Below are positions 7,583-15,515 of a DNA stretch of 43,735 nt, one piece after another. The stretch is from assembly GCA_029239605.1 (NCBI GenBank), contig JARBUO010000015.1, positions 1-43,735 on the forward strand, read 5' to 3'. Origin of the DNA: Bacillota bacterium. Lineage in GTDB: Bacteria > Bacillota > Clostridia > Peptostreptococcales > Anaerovoracaceae. Under the pieces are notes generated by a model, which was not told the DNA's origin, searched no databases, and saw nothing but the letters and a program-made list of their open reading frames with translations. Made by a program: the position numbers and the translations under genes. The first letter of the stretch is position 1; every line of letters starts with the position of its first letter.

Positions 7583-8677
7583 ATGAAATTAGGTATTGTG
7601 GGGCTTCCCAATGTCGGGAAGAGCACACTTTTTAATGCGATTACAAAAGCCGGAGCAGAAGCAGCCAACTATCCGTTTTGTACCATTGAACCCAACGTTG
7701 GAGTTGTTACCGTCCCTGACGAGCGTCTTAAGGTATTGCATGAAATGTACGATTCCAAGAAGACGGTGTACACCACCATTGAGTTTTACGATATTGCAGG
7801 TCTGGTAAAGGGAGCATCCAAAGGAGAAGGTCTTGGAAATAAATTTTTAGGACACATCAGAGAAGTTGCCTCGATCATCCACGTAGTGAGGTGCTTTGAT
7901 GATCCCAACGTCGTTCATGTAGACGGAAAGATCAATCCGCTTTCTGACATCGAGACCATTAATATGGAATTGATTTTGTCCGACATGGAAGTTTTGGATC
8001 GCCGTATCCAAAAGACTCAGAAAAATTTAAAGGGTGATAAAGGACTTCAGAGTGAGCTTGATATTCTGCTGAAGGTTAAGGAAGCCTTGGATAGTGGCTC
8101 ATCAGCCAGAACGCTTGACCTCACCCCTGAGGAGAGGGAGTATGTGAAGTCCCTTGAGCTGCTTTCCTTCAAGCCTATCATTTATGCAGCCAATGTTTCA
8201 GAGGATGAAGCGGTTTCGGAGAGTGACAACGAATATGTTGCTGCAGTGCGTCAGTTTGCTGCCACAGAAGGCTCTGACGTTGTGGTCATCTGCGCAAAGC
8301 TTGAAGCGGAGATCGCGGAGCTTGATGAGGATGAAAAGCTGGTATTCTTTGAGGAGCTGGGTATCTCGGAATCGGGTCTTGATAAACTCATTAAAGCATC
8401 CTATCATTTGCTGGATCTCATATCCTTCCTTACCGCAGGTCCCCAGGAAGTTCGCGCCTGGACAATCAGAAGAGGAACGAAGGCACCCCAAGCCGCAGGC
8501 AGGATACATACGGATTTTGAGCGCGGCTTTATCCGGGCGGAGACCATTGCATATAATGATCTGATCCAGTGCGGCGGCAACCTTGCCACAGCCAAAGAAA
8601 AAGGGTTGATTCGTTCGGAAGGAAAAGAATATGTCGTGAAAGACGGAGACGTGATTCTGTTCCGATTTAATGTCTAG
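7583..8677 (+). CDS. ychF: Redox-regulated ATPase YchF (OLA1 family)
   Basis: This Obg-family P-loop NTPase (364 aa) binds ATP better than GTP and associates with ribosomes. G1 GLPNVGKST is at residues 6-14. The family hallmark NYPFCTIEPNVG follows, then the G3 region DIAGLVKGASKGEGLGN. In place of a standard G4 NKxD is the ATP-preferring NVSE-type motif (YAANVSE, about 205). The C-terminal TGS domain contains RAWTIRRGTKAPQAAG. GAGGAG precedes the start. It is likely co-transcribed with lgt and ends at a clear terminator. Confidence 0.96.
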   Translation: MKLGIVGLPNVGKSTLFNAITKAGAEAANYPFCTIEPNVGVVTVPDERLKVLHEMYDSKKTVYTTIEFYDIAGLVKGASKGEGLGNKFLGHIREVASIIHVVRCFDDPNVVHVDGKINPLSDIETINMELILSDMEVLDRRIQKTQKNLKGDKGLQSELDILLKVKEALDSGSSARTLDLTPEEREYVKSLELLSFKPIIYAANVSEDEAVSESDNEYVAAVRQFAATEGSDVVVICAKLEAEIAELDEDEKLVFFEELGISESGLDKLIKASYHLLDLISFLTAGPQEVRAWTIRRGTKAPQAAGRIHTDFERGFIRAETIAYNDLIQCGGNLATAKEKGLIRSEGKEYVVKDGDVILFRFNV

Positions 8678-8712
8678 CAGTATCTCAACGGATTGAAATG
8701 ATAAGAAAACAG

Positions 8713-8746
8713 AGCTGAAGGGAATGGACCTTCAGCTTTCTTTTTT
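8713..8746 (+). terminator. Rho-independent terminator after ychF
   Basis: AGCTGAAGG (8713-8721) pairs perfectly with CCTTCAGCT (8729-8737) across a 7-nt loop. It is followed by a T-rich tract interrupted by one C (8738-8746). Confidence 0.88.
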
Positions 8747-8932
8747 CTGAATCTATAAGGATCCCAATTAAGTGTAACTTACTTCGTAATACGAAGAGAG
8801 TCAACTTCCCTATTTGGGAAAGCTATGATATACTGAATTTGGCCGCATTGGAAACGATCACGGCCTATTAAAACCGAAAAATTCGGACGATATCGATGGA
8901 TTTCGTTCGGTGAGAAAGGAGAACATGTTTTT

Positions 8933-8989
8933 ATGTTAAACACAATGGATGCCGCGATAGTCTTCAACCGGGAGGGTGAAGATCAATAA
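8933..8989 (+). CDS. Possible 18-codon leader ORF
   Basis: An ATG at 8933 opens 18 codons (MLNTMDAAIVFNREGEDQ) ending at TAA 8987-8989. AAAGGAG at 8915-8921 lies 11 nt upstream. A second ATG at 8925 would give only four codons and competes for the same site. No homologue is recognised. It may be a chance ORF or a leader peptide for rsgA. Confidence 0.2.
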   Translation: MLNTMDAAIVFNREGEDQ

Positions 8990-9030
8990 AGGCTGACAAC
9001 CCTCCAAAGGAATCAATCAAACAAGTCATT

Positions 9031-9091
9031 TTCTTCAAACGAAACCACAAAGCCTCGCTGGCTTAATATTTAACGGTAAGGTTTGAAGGAA
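9031..9091 (+). promoter_or_regulatory. Two-part hairpin in the rsgA leader
   Basis: TTCTTCAAAC (9031-9040) pairs with GTTTGAAGGA (9081-9090), with one G-U pair. Inside it AAGCC pairs with GGCTT (9050-9054 with 9060-9064). No T run follows, so this is not a terminator. It ends about 30 nt before the rsgA start and could affect its translation. Confidence 0.4.
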
Positions 9092-9120
9092 ATTCTGAGA
9101 ATCAATTTTGGAGGATATCA

Positions 9121-10200
9121 ATGGAATATAGAAATTTAATAAAATATGGACTGAACGATCGTTTTACCCAGGAAGCAACACTTTACGAAGGGCTGTTTCT
9201 TGCCAGAGTCACAGAACAGCACAGAGATCTTTACAAGGTTGTTTGCGAAGAGGGAGAAATGCAGGCTGAAATTTCGGGCAGTCTCCTTTATCGTGCTTAT
9301 GATCATACGGATTTTCCGGCAGTTGGGGACTGGGTTATGGTTGACAGGACCAATGACCAGTCTGGAAACGGAATCATCCATCAGGTACTGCGCAGGAAAA
9401 GCGTGTTTGAACGAAAGGCTGCGGGAACGTCAAACAGCGTTCAGATCGTGGCTGCAAACATCGATACCATTTTTATCTGCATGTCACTAAATGCAGATTT
9501 CAATCTAAGAAGGCTGGAACGCTATCTTTCTGTAGCGTGGGATAGCAGGGCGAAACCGGTTATCGTACTCACGAAGGCGGATTTATGCAAAGATCTTGAA
9601 TCCAAAAAACTGCAAACCGAGACGGTGAGTGTAGGTGCTGACATTGTTATCTGCTCCAGTATGGAAGGCAGTGGCTTTGAGCAAATTCGTTCCCATATCA
9701 GGGAAGGGAATACGGTAGCGTTTATCGGTTCCTCGGGAGTAGGAAAATCAACCCTCATTAACAAGCTGGCAGGAAAGGTAATCCTTGCAACGAAAGAAAT
9801 CAGGGAAGATGATGATAAGGGGCGACATACCACGACCCATCGTCAGCTGGTTCTCCTTCCAGACGGGGGAATCGTCATCGACACACCGGGAATGCGGGAA
9901 CTTCAGCTGGAATCAGCGGATCTTTCCAGGACCTTTATTGATATCGAAGAATTGGCGGAGCAATGCAAATTCGGTGATTGTTCTCACAATGCAGAACCTG
10001 GCTGTGCAGTACGGAAGGCCATTGAGAATGGCGACCTTACATCTGAGCGCCTGGAAAGCTTCCGAAAACTTCAGCGGGAAGCTGGTTATGAAGGTCTGAA
10101 TTCCAGGCAGCTGGAACAGAAAAAGATCGAATCCATGTTTGGAAGCAAGGGTGAGATGAAACAGATTATGAAATACGCCAAGCAGAAAAACAAGAGATAA
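9121..10200 (+). CDS. rsgA: Small-ribosomal-subunit-dependent GTPase A
   Basis: This is a circularly permuted GTPase (YjeQ/YloQ/CpgA, 359 aa) that checks late 30S maturation. The permutation is visible. An N-terminal OB-fold (about 20-95) is followed by G4 TKADL (about 150), then G1 GSSGVGKST (about 203), then G3 DTPGMRE (about 258). A C-terminal zinc knuckle has the ligands of CKFGDCSHNAEPGC near 288-301. GGAGG lies just before the ATG. It is slightly longer than the typical 290-350 aa because of a lysine-rich C-terminal tail, as in many Clostridia. It stands alone between terminators. Confidence 0.95.
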   Translation: MEYRNLIKYGLNDRFTQEATLYEGLFLARVTEQHRDLYKVVCEEGEMQAEISGSLLYRAYDHTDFPAVGDWVMVDRTNDQSGNGIIHQVLRRKSVFERKAAGTSNSVQIVAANIDTIFICMSLNADFNLRRLERYLSVAWDSRAKPVIVLTKADLCKDLESKKLQTETVSVGADIVICSSMEGSGFEQIRSHIREGNTVAFIGSSGVGKSTLINKLAGKVILATKEIREDDDKGRHTTTHRQLVLLPDGGIVIDTPGMRELQLESADLSRTFIDIEELAEQCKFGDCSHNAEPGCAVRKAIENGDLTSERLESFRKLQREAGYEGLNSRQLEQKKIESMFGSKGEMKQIMKYAKQKNKR

Positions 10201-10278
10201 ATGACTGTATGATAATCGTTGTGTAATAGCAGCTACATCATAACAGTTACATTATAAAAAGAGGCAGATAACAAATTG

Positions 10279-10312
10279 AAAACGGCTGCGGGTGAATTCC
10301 CCAGCCGTTTTT
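10279..10312. terminator. Bidirectional terminator between rsgA and the yko operon
   Basis: AAAACGGCTG (10279-10288) pairs with CAGCCGTTTT (10302-10311). The A and T flanks let it work in both directions. It ends rsgA from the left and the convergent thiamine-precursor transport operon from the right. Confidence 0.85.
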
Positions 10313-10329
10313 CGATTTTGTGAATATGA

Positions 10330-11031
10330 TCAGGGCAGAAATAAAATTCCGGCACAGCCCAGGGCTACTGCGAAAAGAAATATAAAATCCCTGATTCTGA
10401 CAGGAACAGGGCGATAGACAGTGCGGGGCGCGTTACCGTCAAATCCTTTGGATTCCATTGCTACGGACAGAGCTTCAGCCCAGCGCACCGCCTTCACCAG
10501 CATAGGTTTTAAAAGAGCCGGTGAAACAGGAAGGACACGTAAACCTCTGGCTCTGAAGGCTGCTCTTGTCTGCCGGTATTCCCTCATCATGACCGGGAGG
10601 ATTCCCCAGGCCGCCAGGAGACCGTAGGCGAAGACCGGCGGAAGCTTCAACTGTTGATTCAGAGATTGAACCAGCCGGACCCGATCCGTGGTCAGTGCCA
10701 GCAGCAGGCCCAAACCCGCGAAGGCCAATACCCGACTTGCGAGAATTAGTCCGTTCCAAACCCCACTGTCGGCCAGGTGAAAAGACAGCTCGCTCACAGG
10801 CATGCCGTTGCCAGCCTGAAAGCGGTAGCCGGTATAAAAGGTGCCCAGTGCGGTTAGTATCACGGGGATCATTGCTGCTATGAATATCTTGTAATTGATA
10901 CGACTGACTGCAAGCAAAATAAGAGACAGTACAAAAACCGTCAGGTTCAAAAAAGGCTTCTGCATTGCAGCCAGAAAAAAGGTCGGCATCAGGAGGCCGA
11001 GGGCTTTAACGGATGGATTGATCGTGTTCAA
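10330..11031 (-). CDS. ykoC: ECF transporter transmembrane (T) component, YkoC-like
   Basis: This is the EcfT/CbiQ-family membrane coupling subunit (233 aa) of an energy-coupling-factor importer. It has about five membrane segments and a cytoplasmic region with the typical coupling motif FRARGLR (Ala-Arg-Gly at 161-163) and a second, altered copy ESKGFDG near 193-199. The start is TTG at 11031, supported by AAAGGAGGG 8 nt upstream; it overlaps the ATPase gene by 26 nt. It is the last gene of the TPP-riboswitch operon, which points to import of thiamine or its pyrimidine (HMP) part, as described for B. subtilis YkoEDC. Confidence 0.82.
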   Translation of the reverse strand: MNTINPSVKALGLLMPTFFLAAMQKPFLNLTVFVLSLILLAVSRINYKIFIAAMIPVILTALGTFYTGYRFQAGNGMPVSELSFHLADSGVWNGLILASRVLAFAGLGLLLALTTDRVRLVQSLNQQLKLPPVFAYGLLAAWGILPVMMREYRQTRAAFRARGLRVLPVSPALLKPMLVKAVRWAEALSVAMESKGFDGNAPRTVYRPVPVRIRDFIFLFAVALGCAGILFLP

Positions 11032-12526
11032 GCAGAGTGCCCTCCTTTAATTCAAAGATTTCATCTGCAAAGTCAGCGGCCAGTTTCCTGTCATGGGTGG
11101 AAAAAATCAGCGTTGTGCCGCGGTCTTTCATTTCGTTTTCCAGTGCAGCCATGATGGCAATGGTGTTGTTCCAATCCTGAGCATAGGTGGGTTCGTCACA
11201 GAATAAAATCTCACAACCGCAGGCCAAAATTGCCGCTACACCGAGACGCCGCTGCTGGCCCTGACTGAGCATGTAGGGCGAGACACGTCTGTGCCCCCAC
11301 AATCCGATGCCGCGAAGGATGGACTCCACTTGGTTTTCTTCGGCTTTCTGGACAGAGGTTATCAGTTTTGAAGCTTTCTGATTGATGGCATTTGTTTTCG
11401 CCTTACTCTTCAAGCTTGTCAGAATCTCATCATATACTGTGTCTGACACGAATTGATCCTGGGGATTCTGCGTAACAAATCCAATGGGGCCGGGACGTCC
11501 AAGCTCTCTTTTTCTGACAGCACTTCCCCGGTAAAAAAGCTCGCCATCGAAGGGGGCGAGACCGCGTAGCACATCAAACAGTGTACTTTTTCCACTGCCG
11601 CTTTCACCGAGGAGTGCGTAGCTTTTTCCCTGACTAAAATCCGCATTTAGCCCCCGAAGCACCGGTGTTCCGGTATAACTCACCGTGATGTTCTTAAGCC
11701 GCAGCAGCGGTTCAGGCAGGGATTCCTGTGGGGTTTTCTTGTGCCGGAGAAAGGGATAGGAGCTTCCCGGAGCAGCTGTGCTGCAGCGCTTCAGTGCATC
11801 GCTGTCGCGGCTGTCCTTGCCTTCATGGACCGACAGCGTAAGGCCCTCTGCGATGAGATTTCCCATCTTGTCCATCCCTTTGATTTCATCTGCAACACCC
11901 AACCAGTTTTCCAGACGGTGATCCACCGCCAGAATTCCTGTCCCTCTCTCGCGGTGGAGCTGACCTAGTTTGGCAGCGATGTCCCGTGCAGAGCGGTCGT
12001 CCAGATTGGCGAAAGGCTCATCCAGCAGAATCCACGTTGGGGAAAGGGCAGCCAGACACGCAAGCATGACCTTCTGTTTCTCCCCTCCCGAGAGGGTAAG
12101 AAGCTTACGGTCCTTTAAATGTTCAATACAGCAAAACCTCAAGGCCCCGTCAATGATGGACCCCATCTCTTCTCTGGGGATGCTCACGTTCTCCAGACAA
12201 AAGGCGAGCTCGTTTCGAACTGTATCCATACAGAATTGAAGCGCAGGGTTCTGAAACATCATACCCACGCGTCTGCATCGCAGATTGGGAGGCAGCTCGC
12301 TGGGATCGTCCCCATCGATTTTTACGGAGCCGGAGCTGAGTACTCCGGCGTTTTCAGGATAGATCCCGGCAGCCAGATAGAGCAGCGTGCTCTTGCCGCA
12401 GCCGGAGGCCCCAGTCAGCACGGTGATGCGAGCGGACTGGAAACGAACGTTCAGGTTCTGCAAAACATAAAAATCACCTGATTCCTGATAGCGAAAGGCC
12501 ACATCTGTAAAGGAGATTTCACTCAT
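11006..12526 (-). CDS. ykoD: Duplicated ECF ATP-binding protein, YkoD-like
   Basis: Two ABC ATPase domains lie in one 506-aa chain, equivalent to an EcfA1-EcfA2 heterodimer. Domain 1 has Walker A GASGCGKST (about 38-46), signature LSGGE and Walker B ILLDEP. Domain 2 has GESGSGKST, an altered signature LSQGQ and ILFCDEP. The linker (about 235-275) is variable. The altered second signature suggests asymmetric ATP sites. The start codon lies 2 nt after the upstream gene's stop, so translation is probably coupled. It powers the YkoE/YkoC membrane parts. YkoD of B. subtilis has the same fused form. Confidence 0.88.
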   Translation of the reverse strand: MSEISFTDVAFRYQESGDFYVLQNLNVRFQSARITVLTGASGCGKSTLLYLAAGIYPENAGVLSSGSVKIDGDDPSELPPNLRCRRVGMMFQNPALQFCMDTVRNELAFCLENVSIPREEMGSIIDGALRFCCIEHLKDRKLLTLSGGEKQKVMLACLAALSPTWILLDEPFANLDDRSARDIAAKLGQLHRERGTGILAVDHRLENWLGVADEIKGMDKMGNLIAEGLTLSVHEGKDSRDSDALKRCSTAAPGSSYPFLRHKKTPQESLPEPLLRLKNITVSYTGTPVLRGLNADFSQGKSYALLGESGSGKSTLFDVLRGLAPFDGELFYRGSAVRKRELGRPGPIGFVTQNPQDQFVSDTVYDEILTSLKSKAKTNAINQKASKLITSVQKAEENQVESILRGIGLWGHRRVSPYMLSQGQQRRLGVAAILACGCEILFCDEPTYAQDWNNTIAIMAALENEMKDRGTTLIFSTHDRKLAADFADEIFELKEGTLLEHDQSIR

Positions 12527-12528
12527 AT

Positions 12529-13413
12529 TCAGCCTCGGCTGGGAAGGAAGGCATTGGTGTATTCCGTGTCCCTTCTGACATCATAATAACCGTGCTCGAT
12601 GAGCCAGTCGGCCATACGCTCCCAGCGTTCGGGAGCCATGTATCCCCAATGGCCTGTCTCATCCAAAAGGATGTTTGACAGATGGCGCTGGCTGCGGATC
12701 AGCAGAGAGTCTGAAACGGGTGGAAGGCTGTCGCGGACCAGTAGTACCGATTCTTCAGGAGATAGAGCGGATTCAATATATCCCCGGTCAAGTGCTCCAA
12801 GAAAGGCTCTTAATTCCTCCGGACGAGTTTCAATGAGCTGTCTGCTTGCAGCAAGGCTGGGAGCACAGAAATCAAACAGCGGGTCCACATCTGCCAGTGC
12901 AAAGTAGTTGATCTCTTTACCGGCTTCGATCAACTCCTGATTTTCCCAGTTTTCATAGACCCAGGTGGCATCTGCATCCTTGCCAAGGGTTGAGACAATG
13001 TCGCCCACATCCATGGGGACAAGCTTTACCTTGCCATAATCTCCGCCGTCAAGGCGCACTGCCTCGCCGATCACTCCGTGAAACCAGGATGGGGACCAAT
13101 GGGTGAGGCGTTTTCCCTCCAACATCTGGGGCGAAGTAATTCCGCTTTCCTTTAATGACACGATGCCCGAGTCGCAGCGCTGCGTAAGGGTGGCGACAGC
13201 TGTCAGGGGTATTCCTTCCGCAATCTTTTCCAATATGGAAATCTGCGGCCCCAGAACAATGTCCGCACCGTGGAGATCCAGCACCCCGTGCACATCTCCG
13301 GATAGCTCCACCGTCAGACCTGCATCTTTGAAATAACCCTTCTTTTCCGCCACCAGAAATCCGGTGTGGTTAGTATTGGGAAACCAGTCGAGAATAATTT
13401 TAATTTTACCCAT
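12529..13413 (-). CDS. THI5/NMT1-like (ThiY-like) pyrimidine-binding protein without signal peptide
   Basis: This protein (294 aa) has the THI5/NMT1-like fold seen in bacterial ThiY binding proteins and fungal HMP-phosphate synthases. The N-terminal ILDWFPNTNHTGFLVAEKKG matches the family signature. Unlike ThiY it begins directly with the mature fold: there is no hydrophobic leader and no lipobox. The start is well fixed, with GGAGGAG just upstream and the ykoE stop only 4 nt away. The fungal cysteine-rich motif (CCCFC type) is not present. It occupies the operon in place of ykoF, whose product binds thiamine and HMP in the cytoplasm. It could be a cytosolic HMP-binding protein or enzyme, or an unusually exported receptor. 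Confidence 0.75.
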   Translation of the reverse strand: MGKIKIILDWFPNTNHTGFLVAEKKGYFKDAGLTVELSGDVHGVLDLHGADIVLGPQISILEKIAEGIPLTAVATLTQRCDSGIVSLKESGITSPQMLEGKRLTHWSPSWFHGVIGEAVRLDGGDYGKVKLVPMDVGDIVSTLGKDADATWVYENWENQELIEAGKEINYFALADVDPLFDFCAPSLAASRQLIETRPEELRAFLGALDRGYIESALSPEESVLLVRDSLPPVSDSLLIRSQRHLSNILLDETGHWGYMAPERWERMADWLIEHGYYDVRRDTEYTNAFLPSRG

Positions 13414-13417
13414 GAAC

Positions 13418-14029
13418 TTACTCCTCCTCTCTTTCGATCAGCACTTCCTGCCTGGAAAGATCGATTCCGTAGTTTTTCAGGACACCGGTTCGTGCAAGGC
13501 CGTCACAGGCAAGTTTAGAAATGAGTCCTGTAAACAGTGCTGCGCTCAGGAACCGTACCATAAGCTTTGCAAAGAGAAGGCCGGGAGCGAGAAGATAGTT
13601 TTGCAGATAGTAGAGCTCATAGACAAAAATAAAAGAAGCAGCCAGAATTCCTCCCAAGGTCATGGAAAGGAGATTAAACTTCTTGTAGCGGAAAGCAGCG
13701 AAACCAAGCTCACAGCCAAGACCTTGGATGAATCCTGTCAGAATCACCACAAGACCACCCGCATTTCCCATAAGAAGCTCAACCCCGGCAGCCAGTACTT
13801 CTGTGATCAATGCTACGCCTGGTTTTCGTATGATGTATGCGGCGACAGCGGACGCCATAAACCAGACGCCGTAAATCAGCTCAAAGCTGAAGGTGGAAAG
13901 GCCGGTTGGTGTCAGCAGCGCTGAAAGGACCATACCTCCGCTGAATACGGCTAAATATACTGCTGCGAACAGTACACCGAGAATCGACATCATCAGGATG
14001 TCTCTGAGTTTCCATTGATCGTTTTTCAT
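13418..14029 (-). CDS. ykoE: ECF substrate-binding (S) component, YkoE-like
   Basis: This hydrophobic protein (203 aa, about six membrane segments) matches the YkoE family of S components for hydroxymethylpyrimidine or thiamine. The start at 14029 is chosen because GGAGGG lies 5 nt upstream. A longer open frame to 14086 would add 19 residues and runs into the leader close to the terminator. The protein starts with the basic MKNDQWKLRDIL segment common in this group. It is the first gene after a TPP riboswitch and is followed at 4 nt by the THI5-like gene. Confidence 0.85.
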   Translation of the reverse strand: MKNDQWKLRDILMMSILGVLFAAVYLAVFSGGMVLSALLTPTGLSTFSFELIYGVWFMASAVAAYIIRKPGVALITEVLAAGVELLMGNAGGLVVILTGFIQGLGCELGFAAFRYKKFNLLSMTLGGILAASFIFVYELYYLQNYLLAPGLLFAKLMVRFLSAALFTGLISKLACDGLARTGVLKNYGIDLSRQEVLIEREEE

Positions 14030-14100
14030 GTTACCCTCCATTTTTTTTGCTTGCATCAATGATAGAACATATCGTGTTTTATCCATTCATGCCAAAATAC

Positions 14101-14130
14101 AAAAAAGCCGCACAGCCTTCGCTGAGCGAC
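14101..14130 (-). terminator. Intrinsic terminator of the TPP riboswitch
   Basis: On the - strand a 10-bp stem (14121-14130 with 14107-14116, one A-A mismatch and one wobble) with a 4-nt loop is followed by six T. It lies about 20 nt after the TPP aptamer and about 70 nt before ykoE. This is the standard arrangement for transcription attenuation by thiamine pyrophosphate. Confidence 0.8.
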
Positions 14131-14149
14131 AAAAATGGAATTTCTCCGC

Positions 14150-14236
14150 TGCTCCCTACGATGGCATTACCCAACAGGTTCAAAGGGTCATAGGCGCGAT
14201 AGCCTAAATCTCAGCCGGATTTGCTCCAGCCCCCCT
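14150..14236 (-). ncRNA. TPP riboswitch (THI element)
   Basis: Read on the - strand, the conserved THI-box blocks appear in order: a GGGG run, GGCTGAGA, a variable P3a hairpin (TAGGC/GCCTA), ACCCTTTGAACCTG, GGGTAATGCC and GTAGGGA. These are the thiamine-pyrophosphate-binding residues of the aptamer. A terminator follows. When TPP is plentiful the downstream ykoE operon should be switched off, which supports thiamine-precursor import as its job. Confidence 0.95.
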
Positions 14237-14262
14237 CTATTTAATTGTGCGTCTTTTTTGTC

Positions 14263-14291
14263 ATTATACGGTGGCTATATGAAAAAAACAA
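14263..14291 (-). promoter_or_regulatory. Promoter of the TPP-riboswitch operon
   Basis: On the - strand TTGTTT (14291-14286), a 17-bp spacer and a perfect TATAAT (14268-14263) lie about 27 bp before the riboswitch aptamer. The predicted start of transcription is near 14256. Confidence 0.65.
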
Positions 14292-14321
14292 GCCCTTTTT
14301 ATAATTTTGTGTTTTTATAAA

Positions 14322-15410
14322 CTAATGCTGATGGGGATGTTGATGATGAATTTCCGGTGTGTGGGTATGGGAATGGGTTATCGCTTCATGGGTGTGTTCA
14401 TGGGAATGTTCCCCGATGATTTGATCGCTGTGCACATGCGTGTGGTGACCATCGTTATGACTGTGTCTGTGCTCATGGGTGCTCTCTTCGTGTATGTGAG
14501 AATGGGTGTGCTTTTCCGTAATTGCGAAATAGGTTCCGGCCAGCATGATGAACAGAGCGAAAAGGAAGGATTGGGTGAGTCCCTCTTTCAGAATGATCCA
14601 GGAGATCAAAACCCCGATAAAGGGTGCCGCCGCATAATACACACTGGTCCGCGCTGCACCCAGCTCTCTTTGAGCTGCAATATAAAAATAGATGCTGAGG
14701 CCATAGGACACAAAGCCGAGAAACAGTGCCAGGAGAATATAGGGTATGCTGCCGCTTATTTCTCCTGTTCCCATTGCAATGAGCAGAGCACCCGTTCCCG
14801 AACCGAATCCTTTTATAATAACCGTTTGTAAAGGGTCTTTGATGGAGAGCATTCTGGTGCAGTTGTTTTCAATGCCCCAACAGAGGCAGGCTGCCAGAAC
14901 GAAAAAAGAGCCGGAGGAAAAGACGAGGCTTCTGTAGTCCTCCACAGAAAGAACAATGCAGGAGAGGGTAATCAGAATAATGGCCAGCCACATTCTATTG
15001 TCCATTGGCTCTTTGAAGAATACCATTGCAATTGCCGCAGTAGCTACGATTTCAAAATTGTTCAGCAGGGAGGCTGTAGCCGCAGGGGTTAATGTCAGCC
15101 CCACCATGAGGAAAATCGGTGCTGCAATGTCAAGGAGGATCATGGCCATGACCCAGGGAAGCTCGTTTCTCGTAATCCTTGCTTCCATCCGCTGCTGATG
15201 CCGAATTTGCCGGATAAAATGAACCATCAACATTCCAAGACCTGCGCCCAAGTAAAGAAGCGCCGCCATCATCGTGGGAGTAAGGCCGGATAGCAGGATT
15301 TTGGATATCGGCGAACAAATTCCAAAGAGTCCGGCAGCAAGAATTGCGGTCAGGATTGCTTTTCGGGGTTCATATCTTCTATTCAGTTTCTTCTGTTTTA
15401 ACTCAGCCAT
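14322..15410 (-). CDS. DMT/EamA-family transporter with histidine-rich C-terminal tail
   Basis: This is a ten-helix drug/metabolite transporter (362 aa) with two EamA repeats (about 15-150 and 165-295). From about residue 299 the chain is a cytoplasmic-type tail in which 24 of 64 residues are histidine, mostly as His-x-His. Such tails bind Ni, Co, Zn or Cu in metal chaperones and transporters. The start at 15410 is chosen because AAGGAGG lies 9 nt upstream; an open frame to 15503 would start upstream of the likely -10 element. It is divergent from the cobalamin/cobalt operon. The EamA fold usually carries organic metabolites, so a metal role is inference from tail and context. Confidence 0.85.
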   Translation of the reverse strand: MAELKQKKLNRRYEPRKAILTAILAAGLFGICSPISKILLSGLTPTMMAALLYLGAGLGMLMVHFIRQIRHQQRMEARITRNELPWVMAMILLDIAAPIFLMVGLTLTPAATASLLNNFEIVATAAIAMVFFKEPMDNRMWLAIILITLSCIVLSVEDYRSLVFSSGSFFVLAACLCWGIENNCTRMLSIKDPLQTVIIKGFGSGTGALLIAMGTGEISGSIPYILLALFLGFVSYGLSIYFYIAAQRELGAARTSVYYAAAPFIGVLISWIILKEGLTQSFLFALFIMLAGTYFAITEKHTHSHIHEESTHEHRHSHNDGHHTHVHSDQIIGEHSHEHTHEAITHSHTHTPEIHHQHPHQH

Positions 15411-15480
15411 AATTAGCAGCCTCCTTGTTGGAACGTTTATGTCTTTAGTGCCTTTAAAAATATCAAAGGTGTCATCTCCT

Positions 15481-15510
15481 ATTATGAATCGGGCCGGATA
15501 CAAATGTCAA
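15481..15510 (-). promoter_or_regulatory. Promoter of the histidine-tailed transporter
   Basis: On the - strand a perfect TTGACA (15510-15505), an 18-bp spacer and CATAAT (15486-15481) lie upstream of the start at 15410. The predicted leader is about 65 nt. Confidence 0.6.
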
Positions 15511-15515
15511 TGTAC

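Larger units (their letters stand above)
8747..9120 (+). other. Intergenic region upstream of rsgA with palindromes and leader hairpin
   Basis: This stretch has no convincing gene. It contains two inverted repeats: CTTCGTA-A-TACGAAG (8782-8796) and TTCCC-N5-GGGAA (8806-8820). A -10-like TATACT (8829-8834) lies just downstream of the second. A possible 18-codon ORF (8933-8989) and a strong leader hairpin (9031-9090) come before rsgA. The layout suggests a regulated promoter with a leader of up to 280 nt, but no known regulator or riboswitch was recognised. Confidence 0.5.

Noticed and set aside
11006..12526. Two separate ATPase genes
   Set aside because: The reading frame is continuous through the linker with no internal stop or start signal; the fused form is known for YkoD.
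13364..13924. 186-codon open frame on the + strand
   Set aside because: It is antisense to ykoE and the THI5-like gene, which have clear family motifs and ribosome binding sites; its translation has no recognisable domain and no ribosome binding site.
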